The notes: generated by a model not told the origin, from the letters alone. Counted from the stretch's first letter, positions 45,368 to 54,860 are shown. The stretch is 59,436 nucleotides of DNA from Chlorobiota bacterium (GCA_013152085.1 JAADHC010000074.1:1-59436); one strand, 5' to 3'. Program-made: numbers and translations.

Positions 45368-45398
45368 TTTGATGCGGGTTGAAAATAACCTAATTTTT
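45368..45398 (+). promoter_or_regulatory. Promoter candidate of the ECF sigma operon
   Basis: TTTG at 45368-45371, 19 bases, TAATTTTT at 45391-45398 (one base from TAnnTTTG), about 38 bases before the ATG at 45436. Confidence 0.5.
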
Positions 45399-45435
45399 TT
45401 TACTTATAGCTGTTTCTGTCGTCTAATGTTTAAAG

Positions 45436-46035
45436 ATGAAAAAGGTGGACCGGAAAGAAACAGAACATCTTATTCGTAAAATCCGGAAGGGTGATCTCCG
45501 GGCTTTCGAAAAACTGGCATCCCTACACCTGAATACATCTTTCCGGGTGGCATTCCGTGTTCTTGGGAATAAAAATGATGCGGAAGATGCTGTCCAGGAT
45601 AGTTGGATAAAAATATGGAAAAACATTTCGGCATTCAGGGAAAAAGCGGATTTCAGTACATGGATGTACAGAATTGTTACCAATACATGCATGGATTATC
45701 TGAAACAACGCATGCACCGTCTTGATTATTTTACAGATCAAAGGGTTGGCCTGACTATGGCTCCGGATCATGCGCAAAATCCCGAAACACTTTTTGTAAA
45801 TAATGAACAGCTTAACCTGCTCAGACGGTTGTCCGGTTCGTTGCCACCGAAACAGAAAATGATTTTTATTCTGAGGGATTTGGAAGGTCTTTCACCCGAT
45901 GAAGTAGCCGAAGTGCTTGAAATGGACAAGGATCTGGTGAAAAGCCACCTGGCTCATGCGCGTAAAACATTACGCATTAAAGCCGAAAAGTTGCAAAAAG
46001 AGGAGGAACGTTATTATGACATGCGAAAAAATTGA
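45436..46035 (+). CDS. ECF-type RNA polymerase sigma factor
   Basis: 199 residues. Region 2 (about 10-90) includes AFEKLASLHLNTSFRVAFRVLGNKNDAEDAVQD and WIKIW. Region 4 (about 130-185) includes FILRDLEGLSPDEVAEVLEMDKDLVKSHLAHARKTLR, a helix-turn-helix that reads the -35 element. Long extracytoplasmic-function sigma factors like this pair with zinc-containing anti-sigma factors, and the next gene is one, overlapping by 20 bases. Signal sensed is unknown. Confidence 0.93.
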   Translation: MKKVDRKETEHLIRKIRKGDLRAFEKLASLHLNTSFRVAFRVLGNKNDAEDAVQDSWIKIWKNISAFREKADFSTWMYRIVTNTCMDYLKQRMHRLDYFTDQRVGLTMAPDHAQNPETLFVNNEQLNLLRRLSGSLPPKQKMIFILRDLEGLSPDEVAEVLEMDKDLVKSHLAHARKTLRIKAEKLQKEEERYYDMRKN

Positions 46036-46597
46036 ACCCCTGTTGTACCTCAAAGATGAAGAGTTGAGTACAGGAGAAAAAGAGATGATCTCCGAACACC
46101 TGAAAACATGTGTTTCCTGCCGTTCGTTGTCAGACAGGATAGCTGTGTCTTTCACATTAATTAATAAACTGGCAGAGACAACGGTTCAACCTGATGCAGG
46201 ATCTCTTTTAGGGAAAATCATGGACCGGGTAAATAAAAACCGGGAGGAAAAACCCGGGAAGAAAAACGGGGAAACAATCCCGGGAAATAGAGTGTTCCTT
46301 CTGGTTAAATGGAGCTTATCCGTTGCTGCGGTATTCTTTTCATTTTTGTTAATCAGCCAGATCCTTCCCGGTACAGGGAAAGTGAAGATAAATTACTCCG
46401 GTACATTTTCCGGAGAAGTCGTTTCAAAAAGTCATTTACTTGAGGATGTTCCGGTCCGCAACCGTGTATCAGACAAGGATATTGAACAATGGCTGAAAAC
46501 GCTTTCCGTAGAAAACACCACTACAAAACCCATGGAAAAACTGATATTTGAAAAGTATCGTCAGCAAATCCTCAATAATGCGCTTATACGCAGATAA
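46016..46597 (+). CDS. Zinc-finger anti-sigma factor, membrane-anchored
   Basis: 193 residues from the ATG at 46016, chosen over an earlier in-frame ATG because AGGAGG stands 6-11 bases before it and the protein then opens with the anti-sigma domain. His27-x3-Cys31-x2-Cys34 (HLKTCVSC) is the ZAS zinc motif with Cys3 as the likely fourth ligand. A transmembrane segment lies at about 97-117, followed by a periplasmic part. It would bind and hold the sigma factor encoded just before. Confidence 0.87.
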   Translation: MTCEKIEPLLYLKDEELSTGEKEMISEHLKTCVSCRSLSDRIAVSFTLINKLAETTVQPDAGSLLGKIMDRVNKNREEKPGKKNGETIPGNRVFLLVKWSLSVAAVFFSFLLISQILPGTGKVKINYSGTFSGEVVSKSHLLEDVPVRNRVSDKDIEQWLKTLSVENTTTKPMEKLIFEKYRQQILNNALIRR

Positions 46598-46633
46598 ATC
46601 ACGGGCACAAATGCTTTCTAAAACAATGAAATC

Positions 46634-47680
46634 ATGAAAGAAAAACTTAAATATTGGATTATTCTTTTATTGCTGATTATTCAAGGATGTATTACCGATC
46701 AGGAGGTAACCACTGTTTTTTCCACGGATGGCTCCTGTCTTCGGAAGGTAACTTTTAAATCCGATGAGAAAAAGTTTGACCTCTCTGATTTAAATATTCC
46801 TGTGGATTCAACATGGGCAGTTACCGTGCGAAAAGATACCGCCGACACCAGCAAATTTTTTATCCGGGCGGAGAAACATTTTGCAAATGTTGAAGAATTA
46901 AATTTCTTGTATGATTCCCTGCCACATAATTTCTCGGGAATACAACGTAACATAACCTGGAAGGTAAAATTCAGGTGGTTTTATACCTTTTATGATTACA
47001 CGGAAACCATCAGTGCTTTATTTCATCAGCGGCCCATGTCCGAATTCATGACCCCGGAAGAAATCCGTTATGCTTTGGCAGAAGATGATGAAAAAGACAG
47101 CCTCTTCAGTAATCTTGACAGTACGGCGCTGGAAGAGCTGGATGAACGGGTTGATGAAAAAGGTTGGAAATGGATCGCAGCCTGTACTTTTGATGAAGTA
47201 TTTAAAGGCCTTTTAAAAACTGCCGGGGAGCATCCTGTGGGAGTATTTACCGTTGAAAACCTGGAAAAGGAAAAGGATTCGCTCCTGAAAAGGTTTGAAA
47301 ATGTAGCTGAGGATTCTGCCTTTAATGGTTATTTTGCCCGGACATTTGGTATTGAAGATTTTGATTCCCTTGTAAATACCTATCCCGATAATTTTAAAAC
47401 ATACAAGGAACTGGAAGATGTTGTGGGGCGTACCTTTGGCGAAGAGTATGTAAATAAAATTCAGTTACCGGGGACTTTGGTGTATACCAATGCTGAGAAA
47501 ACCGAAAACGGAATGCTTGCCTGGAAAATAGGTTCCATGAAATTTTTAGGCGAGGATTATATTATGGAAGCAGTAACAAAAAAATCCAATCCCTGGGCGT
47601 TTTATATTGCCATTTTTGTTGTCCTGCTTGCTGTTATGTTCTGGATTGTTCCGTTAAAAAAGAAAAAAAAACCTCAATGA
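46634..47680 (+). CDS. Lipoprotein with C-terminal membrane segment, third gene of sigma operon
   Basis: 348 residues. Lipoprotein signal (hydrophobic core, lipobox IQGC with Cys at about 18), then a long acidic globular domain (TVFSTDGSCLRKVTF onward) and a hydrophobic C-terminal helix (AFYIAIFVVLLAVMFWIVP) followed by a basic tail. No known enzyme motif. The three genes are close together and run in one direction, so this may be a target or sensor of the sigma pathway. Function unknown. Confidence 0.75.
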   Translation: MKEKLKYWIILLLLIIQGCITDQEVTTVFSTDGSCLRKVTFKSDEKKFDLSDLNIPVDSTWAVTVRKDTADTSKFFIRAEKHFANVEELNFLYDSLPHNFSGIQRNITWKVKFRWFYTFYDYTETISALFHQRPMSEFMTPEEIRYALAEDDEKDSLFSNLDSTALEELDERVDEKGWKWIAACTFDEVFKGLLKTAGEHPVGVFTVENLEKEKDSLLKRFENVAEDSAFNGYFARTFGIEDFDSLVNTYPDNFKTYKELEDVVGRTFGEEYVNKIQLPGTLVYTNAEKTENGMLAWKIGSMKFLGEDYIMEAVTKKSNPWAFYIAIFVVLLAVMFWIVPLKKKKKPQ

Positions 47681-47783
47681 CAACCGCACATTATTTAAAA
47701 AGATAAACAGTCTGTTTCATTTGCCATAGCAATTTTCACGAACATTTGTTATCTTGTTCCTGTCGGAGAATATAAAATAATGT

Positions 47784-48353
47784 ATGCCGGAACAGGAAAG
47801 GACAAATATCAAAACCTACAGGGTTAAAAACCTTACGTGTGTTCCAACGGTACGTTTACTTCATGATAAACTGACAGATAACGGATTCCGTGTAAAGGAT
47901 ATTACCTATGGCAAACTCACCTTACTGACCGGCCATGATTCGTTTAACGAAGAATTGCTGGTTGCCATCCTTAACAGGTACGGAATGGATCTGATTCATG
48001 ACCGCGAAGAACAGCTTGTTGAGGAGATTAAAATTGCCGTTCATGAACTGATCCATGATTTGAATAATATGAATTCCATTATCCGGCGGTCTGATTTCCT
48101 GGTCGAGAAACTGAGTTATAGCTATTCCTATCTTTCCAAACTTTTTTCAGCCCATGAAAAAATTACTCTTGAAAAATATATTATTCAAGAGAAAATTGAA
48201 CGGATCAAGGAACTGATTATCCAGGATGAATATACATTAAGTGAAATTGCCTATATGATGGGATATAGCAGTGTGCAATATCTCTCCAACCAGTTTCGGA
48301 AAATTACCGGGGAAAAGGTTTCTGTTTTTAAACAACGGATCCTGGCCCTCTGA
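47784..48353 (+). CDS. Small AraC-type regulator with HMA-like N-terminal domain
   Basis: 189 residues. The last 110 are the AraC DNA-binding domain: FLVEKLSYSYSYLSKLFSAHEKITLEKYIIQEKIERIKELI and SEIAYMMGYSSVQYLSNQFRKITGEKVSVFKQR cover both helix-turn-helix motifs. The N-terminal 75 residues (YRVKNLTCVPTVRLLHDKL..) resemble the ferredoxin-like HMA fold of a Bacteroidota AraC subgroup, but the CxxC has become CVPT, so metal binding by that pair is lost. It lies upstream of the PqqD cluster on the same strand, 230 bases away. Confidence 0.82.
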   Translation: MPEQERTNIKTYRVKNLTCVPTVRLLHDKLTDNGFRVKDITYGKLTLLTGHDSFNEELLVAILNRYGMDLIHDREEQLVEEIKIAVHELIHDLNNMNSIIRRSDFLVEKLSYSYSYLSKLFSAHEKITLEKYIIQEKIERIKELIIQDEYTLSEIAYMMGYSSVQYLSNQFRKITGEKVSVFKQRILAL

Positions 48354-48582
48354 TTTCCCGATGCGACAATCCTGTTTTTTCTGTCCTTCTTTTTTCTTCA
48401 GAATTTTATAACATTTTACCGGAATCTTACACAACCTTACAGGAAAAAGTCTCGTTTCATCTGTTGTCAAAAGGGCAATCAAAAAAAGCATAAAAAAGTA
48501 AGGATTTTGATAACCGGGATATATGGCTTACGATGGGAAACTTAATATTTTTAAGGTAATGATGAACATTAAATAGTACAAA

Positions 48583-48840
48583 ATGATACGTCTGAAAAAA
48601 AACATTGCAATCAGTGATACGGGTTTTGTATTTGACCCGTCGACCGGGGAGTCATTTAACGTCAATGAAACGGGAATGCAAATGATCAGCTTTCTGAAAG
48701 AAGGGAAAACACCGGAAGAAATTACAGCTTTAATTACACAGGAGTATAATATAGATCCCCTGAGCTTTGAGAAATATTTTCAGGACTTTATGGAAATGCT
48801 GAAACAGTTTAACTTGCTGACCGAAAAAAAAGAAGTTTAG
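48583..48840 (+). CDS. PqqD-like (RRE-fold) small protein
   Basis: 85 residues with PqqD-family features: RLKKNIAISDTGFVFDPSTGESFNVNETGMQMI, where a beta hairpin and N-x-T-G-x-x-I helix start are characteristic, followed by helices (KEGKTPEEITALITQEYNIDP and the C-terminal helix). PqqD-like domains bind leader peptides (RiPP recognition element) or act in HPr-rel systems. It starts the six-gene cluster and is followed by an ATP-grasp gene 58 bases on. No precursor peptide or radical SAM enzyme is present. Confidence 0.75.
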   Translation: MIRLKKNIAISDTGFVFDPSTGESFNVNETGMQMISFLKEGKTPEEITALITQEYNIDPLSFEKYFQDFMEMLKQFNLLTEKKEV

Positions 48841-48898
48841 CTGGCGGAGGAAAACAACAGGGTCCTTTCGGATATGCTTAACATTATGAATCAACACA

Positions 48899-49945
48899 AT
48901 GAATAAGAAAAAACTTATACTGGCAGCTACCGGCCTGAACAATACGGACAACCCCGGTCCTGGAATCCCGGTTATCCGTTCGATAAAAGAGTCGGGGAAA
49001 TATGACCTGCGTGTGATCGGATTGGCTTATGAAACCCTGGAACCGGGGATATATATGCATGATCTGGTTGATAAAGTTTACCAGGTTCCCTATCCTTCGG
49101 AAGGGTCAAGTGCGTTGATGGAGAGAATTGCCTATATCCGGGAGCGCGAAAAGATCGATGTACTGATTCCTAATTTTGATGCCGAGTTGTTTTCTTTTAT
49201 GAAGGCCGAAAAAAAACTGGAGGAGCTGGGAATCCGTACCTTTTTGCCCACTCTTCAGCAACTTGAAGAGAGACATAAATCCAACCTTGATGCTTTTGGC
49301 AGGAAATACGGAGTTAATGTACCCAAAAGCAAATCCCTGACAAGCCTGGCAGAGATCCCGAAACTTCGTAACGAATTTGACTATCCGATAATGGTAAAAG
49401 GCAAATTCTATGACGCGTATGTTGCCTATAACGAAGAACAGGTGCAGATGCATTTTAATAAGATCAGTGCCAAATGGGGCCTGCCGGTAATTATTCAGGA
49501 GTTTGTGCGGGGGACAGAAGTTAATGTAATTGCCCTGGGGGATGGCAAAGGGAATACCATTGGTGCCGTACCTATGCGCAAGCAGTATATCACCGACAAA
49601 GGTAAGGCGTGGGGTGGGATTACCTTGGAAAATCCCGACATGCTGGCGCTTACGGATAAGATTATCCGTGGAACAAAATGGCGTGGCGGAATGGAGCTCG
49701 AACTGATTCGTACACCTGAAAATAAATTATATGTTATTGAGATTAATCCACGTATTCCGGCATGGGTTTACCTCGCCGTCGGTGCCGGACAAAACCTTCC
49801 GGTAGCCCTGGTTGAACTGGCTCTGGGGAATGCTGTAAAACCTTTTGAATCTTATGAGGTTGGTAAGATTTTTGTCAGGTACTCGTGGGATATGATCATT
49901 GACCTGAAGGATTTTGAAGCAATATCAATGAAAGGAGAAATTTAA
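48899..49945 (+). CDS. ATP-grasp ligase
   Basis: 348 residues. N-terminal KKKLILAATGLNNTDNPGPGIPVIRSIKES is a Rossmann-like preATP-grasp domain, then the ATP-grasp fold with IMVKGKFYDAYVAYN, IIQEFVRGTEVNV and a C-terminal metal-binding EINPRIPAW and ELELIRTPENKLYVIEIN. It resembles carbamoyl-phosphate synthase-type or peptide-type carboxylate-amine ligases. Substrate unknown. Gap to the next gene is 11 bases, so translation is closely linked. Confidence 0.85.
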   Translation: MNKKKLILAATGLNNTDNPGPGIPVIRSIKESGKYDLRVIGLAYETLEPGIYMHDLVDKVYQVPYPSEGSSALMERIAYIREREKIDVLIPNFDAELFSFMKAEKKLEELGIRTFLPTLQQLEERHKSNLDAFGRKYGVNVPKSKSLTSLAEIPKLRNEFDYPIMVKGKFYDAYVAYNEEQVQMHFNKISAKWGLPVIIQEFVRGTEVNVIALGDGKGNTIGAVPMRKQYITDKGKAWGGITLENPDMLALTDKIIRGTKWRGGMELELIRTPENKLYVIEINPRIPAWVYLAVGAGQNLPVALVELALGNAVKPFESYEVGKIFVRYSWDMIIDLKDFEAISMKGEI

Positions 49946-49956
49946 AAAGAAATATA

Positions 49957-51324
49957 ATGGAGAAGAAACCTTTTGAGCGGCCATTAATAAAGCGTTTGAA
50001 CGCAGGGATGCCCGGTAAATTTGGAATACATTCACATATTGAACCACTCAGGGAGATTGACGGAGTCCTGGTGAAAGATCTGATTGCGGAACATGGTTCC
50101 CCGTTGTATGTGCTTTCGGAGTCTGCTTTGCGAAGAACATTCCGGGAAGCATATCAGACCTTTTCAACCCGTTATCCGAGGGTTCAGTTTGCCTGGTCAT
50201 ACAAAACAAATTACCTTAATGCGGTATGCAATGTCTTTCATCAGGAGGGAGCATGGGCGGAGGTTGTTTCGGGTTTTGAATATGAAAAAGCCCTGCAAAA
50301 CGGTGTTCCCGGAAGCCAGATCATCTTTAACGGTCCGGATAAGCAGGAAAAAGACCTTCGTCTGGCGATAAAAAACGGATCATTGATTCATATTGATCAC
50401 TTTGACGAATTATATATGCTGCTTGAACTGGCCGGACAGGGAACCGGGACACCTAAGGTGGCGATACGTGTCAATATGGATACGGGAATATATCCTCGCT
50501 GGGACCGTTTTGGCTTTAATTATGAGAACGGGGAAGCCTGGGAAGCACTCAACCGGATTTTGCTGAGTGAAAAACTGGAACTGGTAGGCCTGCATACCCA
50601 TATCGGCACTTATATTCTGACTGCAGATGCGTACCGTGCAGCTGCCGCAAAACTGGCTTCACTGGCTACCGGTATTGAAAAAAAATATGGCAAGGTTATT
50701 CAGTATATTGACCTTGGAGGAGGTTTTGCTTCGAAAAACACCCTCAAAGGGGCATATGTTCCCGGTACCGATGCGGCTCCATCTTTTGAGGAGTATGCAG
50801 ATGCCATCTCCTCGGCATTGATCAAATCTGAAATTAAACCCGACAATCTGCCATTGCTTATCCTGGAGACAGGCAGGGCCATGGTGGATGATGCTGGCTA
50901 CCTGCTCGGTACCGTGCTGGCCAATAAACGGCTGGCCGACGGACGACGGGCAACCATAGCAGACATAGGTGTGAATCTGCTTTTTACCTCTTTCTGGTAT
51001 CAGCATGAGGTTCTTCCTGCACAGGATGTATCACAGCACACCGAAGAGACTACCCTTTACGGCCCGTTATGCATGAATATTGATGTGATCCGTGAGGCCA
51101 TCGACTTTCCCTTGCTGAAAAAAGGCGATCACCTGGTCATTAAACGGATCGGTGCGTATAATATGACCCAGTGGCTGCAGTTTATTAATTACCGGCCCCG
51201 GGTAGTAATGATTGATGAGGCAGGGAAACCACATGTGATCAGGGAACGGGAAGACCTTGTACATCTCATACGTCTTGAAAAGGTTCCGGAACATCTTCAG
51301 TCTCCGAAACAGAAAAAACAGTAA
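49957..51324 (+). CDS. PLP-dependent decarboxylase of the diaminopimelate decarboxylase (fold III) group
   Basis: 455 residues with alanine racemase-like barrel plus beta domain. PLP Lys83 is in FAWSYKTNY; His215 with THIGTYI stacks on PLP; GGG at 254-256 binds the phosphate; ETGR at 304-307 interacts with substrate. YGPLCMNIDVI is the GPxC segment with the Cys used by the neighbouring subunit. Longer than lysA (about 420) with a divergent N-terminus, so it may act on an amino acid other than diaminopimelate. Third gene of the six-gene cluster. Confidence 0.87.
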   Translation: MEKKPFERPLIKRLNAGMPGKFGIHSHIEPLREIDGVLVKDLIAEHGSPLYVLSESALRRTFREAYQTFSTRYPRVQFAWSYKTNYLNAVCNVFHQEGAWAEVVSGFEYEKALQNGVPGSQIIFNGPDKQEKDLRLAIKNGSLIHIDHFDELYMLLELAGQGTGTPKVAIRVNMDTGIYPRWDRFGFNYENGEAWEALNRILLSEKLELVGLHTHIGTYILTADAYRAAAAKLASLATGIEKKYGKVIQYIDLGGGFASKNTLKGAYVPGTDAAPSFEEYADAISSALIKSEIKPDNLPLLILETGRAMVDDAGYLLGTVLANKRLADGRRATIADIGVNLLFTSFWYQHEVLPAQDVSQHTEETTLYGPLCMNIDVIREAIDFPLLKKGDHLVIKRIGAYNMTQWLQFINYRPRVVMIDEAGKPHVIREREDLVHLIRLEKVPEHLQSPKQKKQ

Positions 51325-51336
51325 CCGTCAGGGAAA

Positions 51337-53538
51337 ATGCAAAACAGATTGACCAGGATACATTTCCGGGAGTTTACGGAAGGCATACTCAACAGTTATG
51401 CTCAAATTTTCTTTGCAAAAAATCCTGTTCTTGCCCTTGCGCTGATCGCTGTCAGTTTCCTGACCCTTTTTTCCGGTCTGAGCGGATTTCTTGCTGTAGT
51501 CTTTACTTTAGGAACCGGACTTCTTTTCAGACTCGACAGAAAAACGCTTTACAGTGGCGTATATGGTTTTAACAGCCTGCTGGTTGGTCTGGGCCTTGGC
51601 CTCTATTTTACCCCCACTCCCGGTTATTTTCTGATCCTTTTTCTGGCTTCGGTTCTGACCCTTTTTATTGCAGTGAGTCTCCAGGGGGTTATTGGAAAAT
51701 ACGGCCTGCCTTTCCTGAGTATTCCGTTTATTCTCGGTGTGTGGATTATTTTATTGGCTACCAGGCAGTTTGAAAACCTTGGTATCAGTGAAAGGGGGAT
51801 CTTCAGATTGAATGAACTTTATAATATAGGTGGTTCCTGGTTGGTAAATTTTTATGAATCGATACACAAATGGGTTTTCCCTTCAACCATGAAACTTTAT
51901 TTTATGTCGCTGGGGGCCATTGTTTTTCAACCCAATGTCCTGGCAGGGATACTGATCGCTACCGGCCTGTTGTGTTATTCAAGAATCGCGTTTACGCTCT
52001 CTTTGCTTGGTTTTTATACGGCGTATCTGTTTTATCTTTTACTGGGGATCAATCTGGCGGAAACCAGTTACAGCTATATCGGGTTTAATTATATTCTAAC
52101 GGCCATTGCTCTGGGAGGATATTTTCTCGTTCCTTCCGGATGGACCTACTTATGGATTTTGTTGCTTACTCCGCTTGTGGCTATTCTGACGATAAGTGCT
52201 GATTCGGTTTTTAATGTTTTCAGACTACCGGTTTATGCCCTGCCTTTTAACCTGATTGTGCTTTTATTTTTATATGTGCTGAAATTCCGGACAGGAGAAA
52301 ACCTTCGACTCAGGGAAGTTTTTATTCAGCAATTTATTCCGGAGCAAAATCTGTATGCTTACCAGAATAATCTTTTACGATTTGATTATCGTTTTGCCTT
52401 TTCTTTCCGTTTGCCGTTTTGGGGTAAATGGAAAGTTTCCCAGGGGCATAACGGAGTACATACCCATAAGGATGAGTGGAAACATGCATGGGATTTTGAG
52501 ATTTCGGATGAAGAGGGGAAAACATTTAAAGGATCCGGGAACCAGCTTGCCGATTATTACTGTTACGGTAAAGATGTTATTGCTCCTGCCGGCGGGATTG
52601 TTGAAGAGGTTGTCGATGATATTGACGACAACCAGGTAGGAGATGTCAATCTGATTCATAACTGGGGAAATACCGTAGTGATCAGACATGCCGACACATT
52701 GTATTCGAAATTAAGTCACCTCCGGAAAGACTCAGTAACGGTAACCAGGGGACAACACATTATGGCTGGTGAGGTAGTTGGAAAAACCGGAAACAGCGGG
52801 CGCTCTCCTTTTCCGCATCTCCACTTTCAGTTTCAGGCAACACCATATATCGGATCAAAAACCATTTATTATCCTTTTGCCCAATATTTACGATACGACA
52901 AAAACATCCCGGATTTTAAAACCTATGCAATCCCTGTAGAAGATGAACTGGTATCGAATATTGACCCGAATCCCCTGTTAAAAAAAGCACTGCATCTTAT
53001 TCCCGGACAAAAGCTCCGTTTTTCAGTAAGCGGAACAGTTCTGCACGAAGAAATTATACTGCAGGCAGAAGCCGATGCTTATAATCAGACCTGGTTAGTG
53101 AACCAGACTACCGGCAGCCGCGCAGCATTTGTATCGGATGACCTGCAATTTTATTTTACCTATTACGAAGGGAAGCGGACCGATATCCTTTATTATTTTT
53201 TCCTTGGATTATACCGGGTCCCCAAAGGATATTACCAGGATATGGAGGTGCGTGATACAATTCCCCTTCATCAGGTTCAAAAACCACGACAACGCATCCT
53301 CCAGGATTTTCTTGCACCATTTCTTCTTTATCATAAAGCGGAATTCGTTCTCTCTTATGTTGACATTGACAATCCGGTGCTGACACAACGGATCATCCTC
53401 AGTAGCCGGATAAACCTGAAACGGATGCACCGTGAATCTGAAGGTTTTGCATTTTCAATTGTTTTTGAATCGGGGACCATACAACAAATAAAAGTAAACA
53501 CACGTCATAATAATATTATCTTGTCATGTATCGGTTAG
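51337..53538 (+). CDS. Urea-transporter-fold membrane protein fused to an M23 peptidase
   Basis: 733 residues. Residues about 20-320 have ten hydrophobic helices in the manner of the urea transporter (UT) family, including a GFNSLLVGLGLGLY loop and RLPVYALPFNLIV, the two repeats' selectivity-filter regions. Residues about 360-530 are an M23/LytM-type peptidase: His377 (THKDEW) and Asp386 (WDF) are the first zinc pair and His494/His496 (PHLHFQ) the second, with IAPAGGIVE and GKTGNSG nearby. A beta-rich C-terminal part (540-733) follows. A channel joined to a peptidoglycan-type peptidase is unusual. The stop overlaps the next gene by 13 bases. Confidence 0.8.
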   Translation: MQNRLTRIHFREFTEGILNSYAQIFFAKNPVLALALIAVSFLTLFSGLSGFLAVVFTLGTGLLFRLDRKTLYSGVYGFNSLLVGLGLGLYFTPTPGYFLILFLASVLTLFIAVSLQGVIGKYGLPFLSIPFILGVWIILLATRQFENLGISERGIFRLNELYNIGGSWLVNFYESIHKWVFPSTMKLYFMSLGAIVFQPNVLAGILIATGLLCYSRIAFTLSLLGFYTAYLFYLLLGINLAETSYSYIGFNYILTAIALGGYFLVPSGWTYLWILLLTPLVAILTISADSVFNVFRLPVYALPFNLIVLLFLYVLKFRTGENLRLREVFIQQFIPEQNLYAYQNNLLRFDYRFAFSFRLPFWGKWKVSQGHNGVHTHKDEWKHAWDFEISDEEGKTFKGSGNQLADYYCYGKDVIAPAGGIVEEVVDDIDDNQVGDVNLIHNWGNTVVIRHADTLYSKLSHLRKDSVTVTRGQHIMAGEVVGKTGNSGRSPFPHLHFQFQATPYIGSKTIYYPFAQYLRYDKNIPDFKTYAIPVEDELVSNIDPNPLLKKALHLIPGQKLRFSVSGTVLHEEIILQAEADAYNQTWLVNQTTGSRAAFVSDDLQFYFTYYEGKRTDILYYFFLGLYRVPKGYYQDMEVRDTIPLHQVQKPRQRILQDFLAPFLLYHKAEFVLSYVDIDNPVLTQRIILSSRINLKRMHRESEGFAFSIVFESGTIQQIKVNTRHNNIILSCIG

Positions 53539-54860
53539 CAGGAGGGATATGGTTTGTTTTTTATATGCTTACTGCAAGCGGTCAGGAACCGGGCTCGTTT
53601 GCTGATTTTAACAACCGCACGTATGCATTGTATGAACAAAGGCAATGGAAGGATCTGTTGAAAACCGGCAGGGAAGCAATCCATAACGGATATGATTATT
53701 ATTACCTCAGGATGCGCATGGGAATTGCTGCGTATGAACGGAAAAACTATATGCGAGCCATCCCGCATTTCCGGAAAGCACTTACCTTTAACAGAACGGA
53801 TTCCGTTGCACAGGAATATTTGTATTATTGTTATCTTTTTTCGAACAGAAAGATTGAAGCACAGGCATTGTTAGATAAAATGCCCGGTACGCTGCGATCA
53901 AAGGTTGTAAAAAAAGAAACGGGAAGCATACTTTCCCTCATGTTGTCAGCTGATTATTATTATGTTAATAAAAATAACACACATCCTGCACCGGCTAATT
54001 TCCCCTCCCCGTCTGCTGAATCAGCCTGGAGAAATATGGAAAACTACGGAGGAGAAACGTCTGTTACGGCAGAGTGGGAAACAGGGGGGAATATCCGTTT
54101 ACAAACCGGATACAGATTTCTGACGAAACAAAGGGATTCTTATGTTCTTGAAAACGGACAGGAAACCTATTCTCCGGAAAATGTCTATAACCAGCATCAC
54201 TTTTTTACACAATTTCAGATCAGGCTTTATAATGATACTTATCTTTCTTTGTCTGCCGGATTTCTGAACCTCAGGCCAAGATATGCAGCCTCCACACGCT
54301 GGGGCCAAACAATCCTTAAAGTTTCTCCGGAATACAATTATACGGGATACCTGTTGGTAAAACATGACTTTCCGTATATTTCATTTATTGCCGGAGGCGG
54401 AATATCCAACCTTAACGGATATCTCCAAACCCAACAGGAAGCAGAGGTTATACTTTATCCTCTGGGGAACATTAACCTTTATTTTTCTGCCGGTCTCACG
54501 AATGTTGTCCAGCAGGCAACAGATCCTGTTTTCCGCAGGTCTTTATTTGGTACCGCAACACTGGGGGTACGGGTGATGAAACCGCTCTGGATTCAGGTTT
54601 ATGAGAGTTATGGTGACCGGTATAATGTACAACTACAGCGGGGTTGGGAAGTATATAACCTGTTTAATCCGCTTTCGGAAGTTTTCGGAGCGGAAGCCCT
54701 GATCAGTATTCCTGCAAAAAAACTGGTAATCAATGCCGGGTTTTTCCGGACGGCGGCAAAGTCATACTATTTCTATCAGGATCAGGAAATATTGTTTCGC
54801 AATGAACCGATCAAGTATAACCTGTTTAATATTAACGGAGGATTAAAATGGAATTTCTAA
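53526..54860 (+). CDS. Outer-membrane beta-barrel protein with N-terminal TPR region
   Basis: 444 residues. A signal peptide (GGIWFVFYMLTASGQ) precedes about two TPR units (ALYEQRQWKDLLKTGREAI, YLRMRMGIAAYERKNYMRAIPHFRKAL). From about 140 the sequence is a beta-barrel with alternating aromatic residues, WETGGNIRLQTGYRF and FLTKQRDSYVL, and it ends GGLKWNF with a C-terminal Phe typical of outer-membrane barrels. Function unknown; the layout suggests an outer-membrane port linked to the fusion protein before it. Overlaps the next gene by 13 bases. Confidence 0.78.
   Translation: MYRLAGGIWFVFYMLTASGQEPGSFADFNNRTYALYEQRQWKDLLKTGREAIHNGYDYYYLRMRMGIAAYERKNYMRAIPHFRKALTFNRTDSVAQEYLYYCYLFSNRKIEAQALLDKMPGTLRSKVVKKETGSILSLMLSADYYYVNKNNTHPAPANFPSPSAESAWRNMENYGGETSVTAEWETGGNIRLQTGYRFLTKQRDSYVLENGQETYSPENVYNQHHFFTQFQIRLYNDTYLSLSAGFLNLRPRYAASTRWGQTILKVSPEYNYTGYLLVKHDFPYISFIAGGGISNLNGYLQTQQEAEVILYPLGNINLYFSAGLTNVVQQATDPVFRRSLFGTATLGVRVMKPLWIQVYESYGDRYNVQLQRGWEVYNLFNPLSEVFGAEALISIPAKKLVINAGFFRTAAKSYYFYQDQEILFRNEPIKYNLFNINGGLKWNF

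Noticed and set aside
48361-48411. 16-codon frame with two Cys between the AraC and PqqD genes (considered as a RiPP precursor)
   Set aside because: No ribosome-binding site, no leader-core layout, and very short; it begins right after the AraC stop and looks like chance.
48523-48576. 17-codon frame ending six bases before the PqqD gene
   Set aside because: Possible leader peptide, but no sequence feature supports it; needs conservation evidence.
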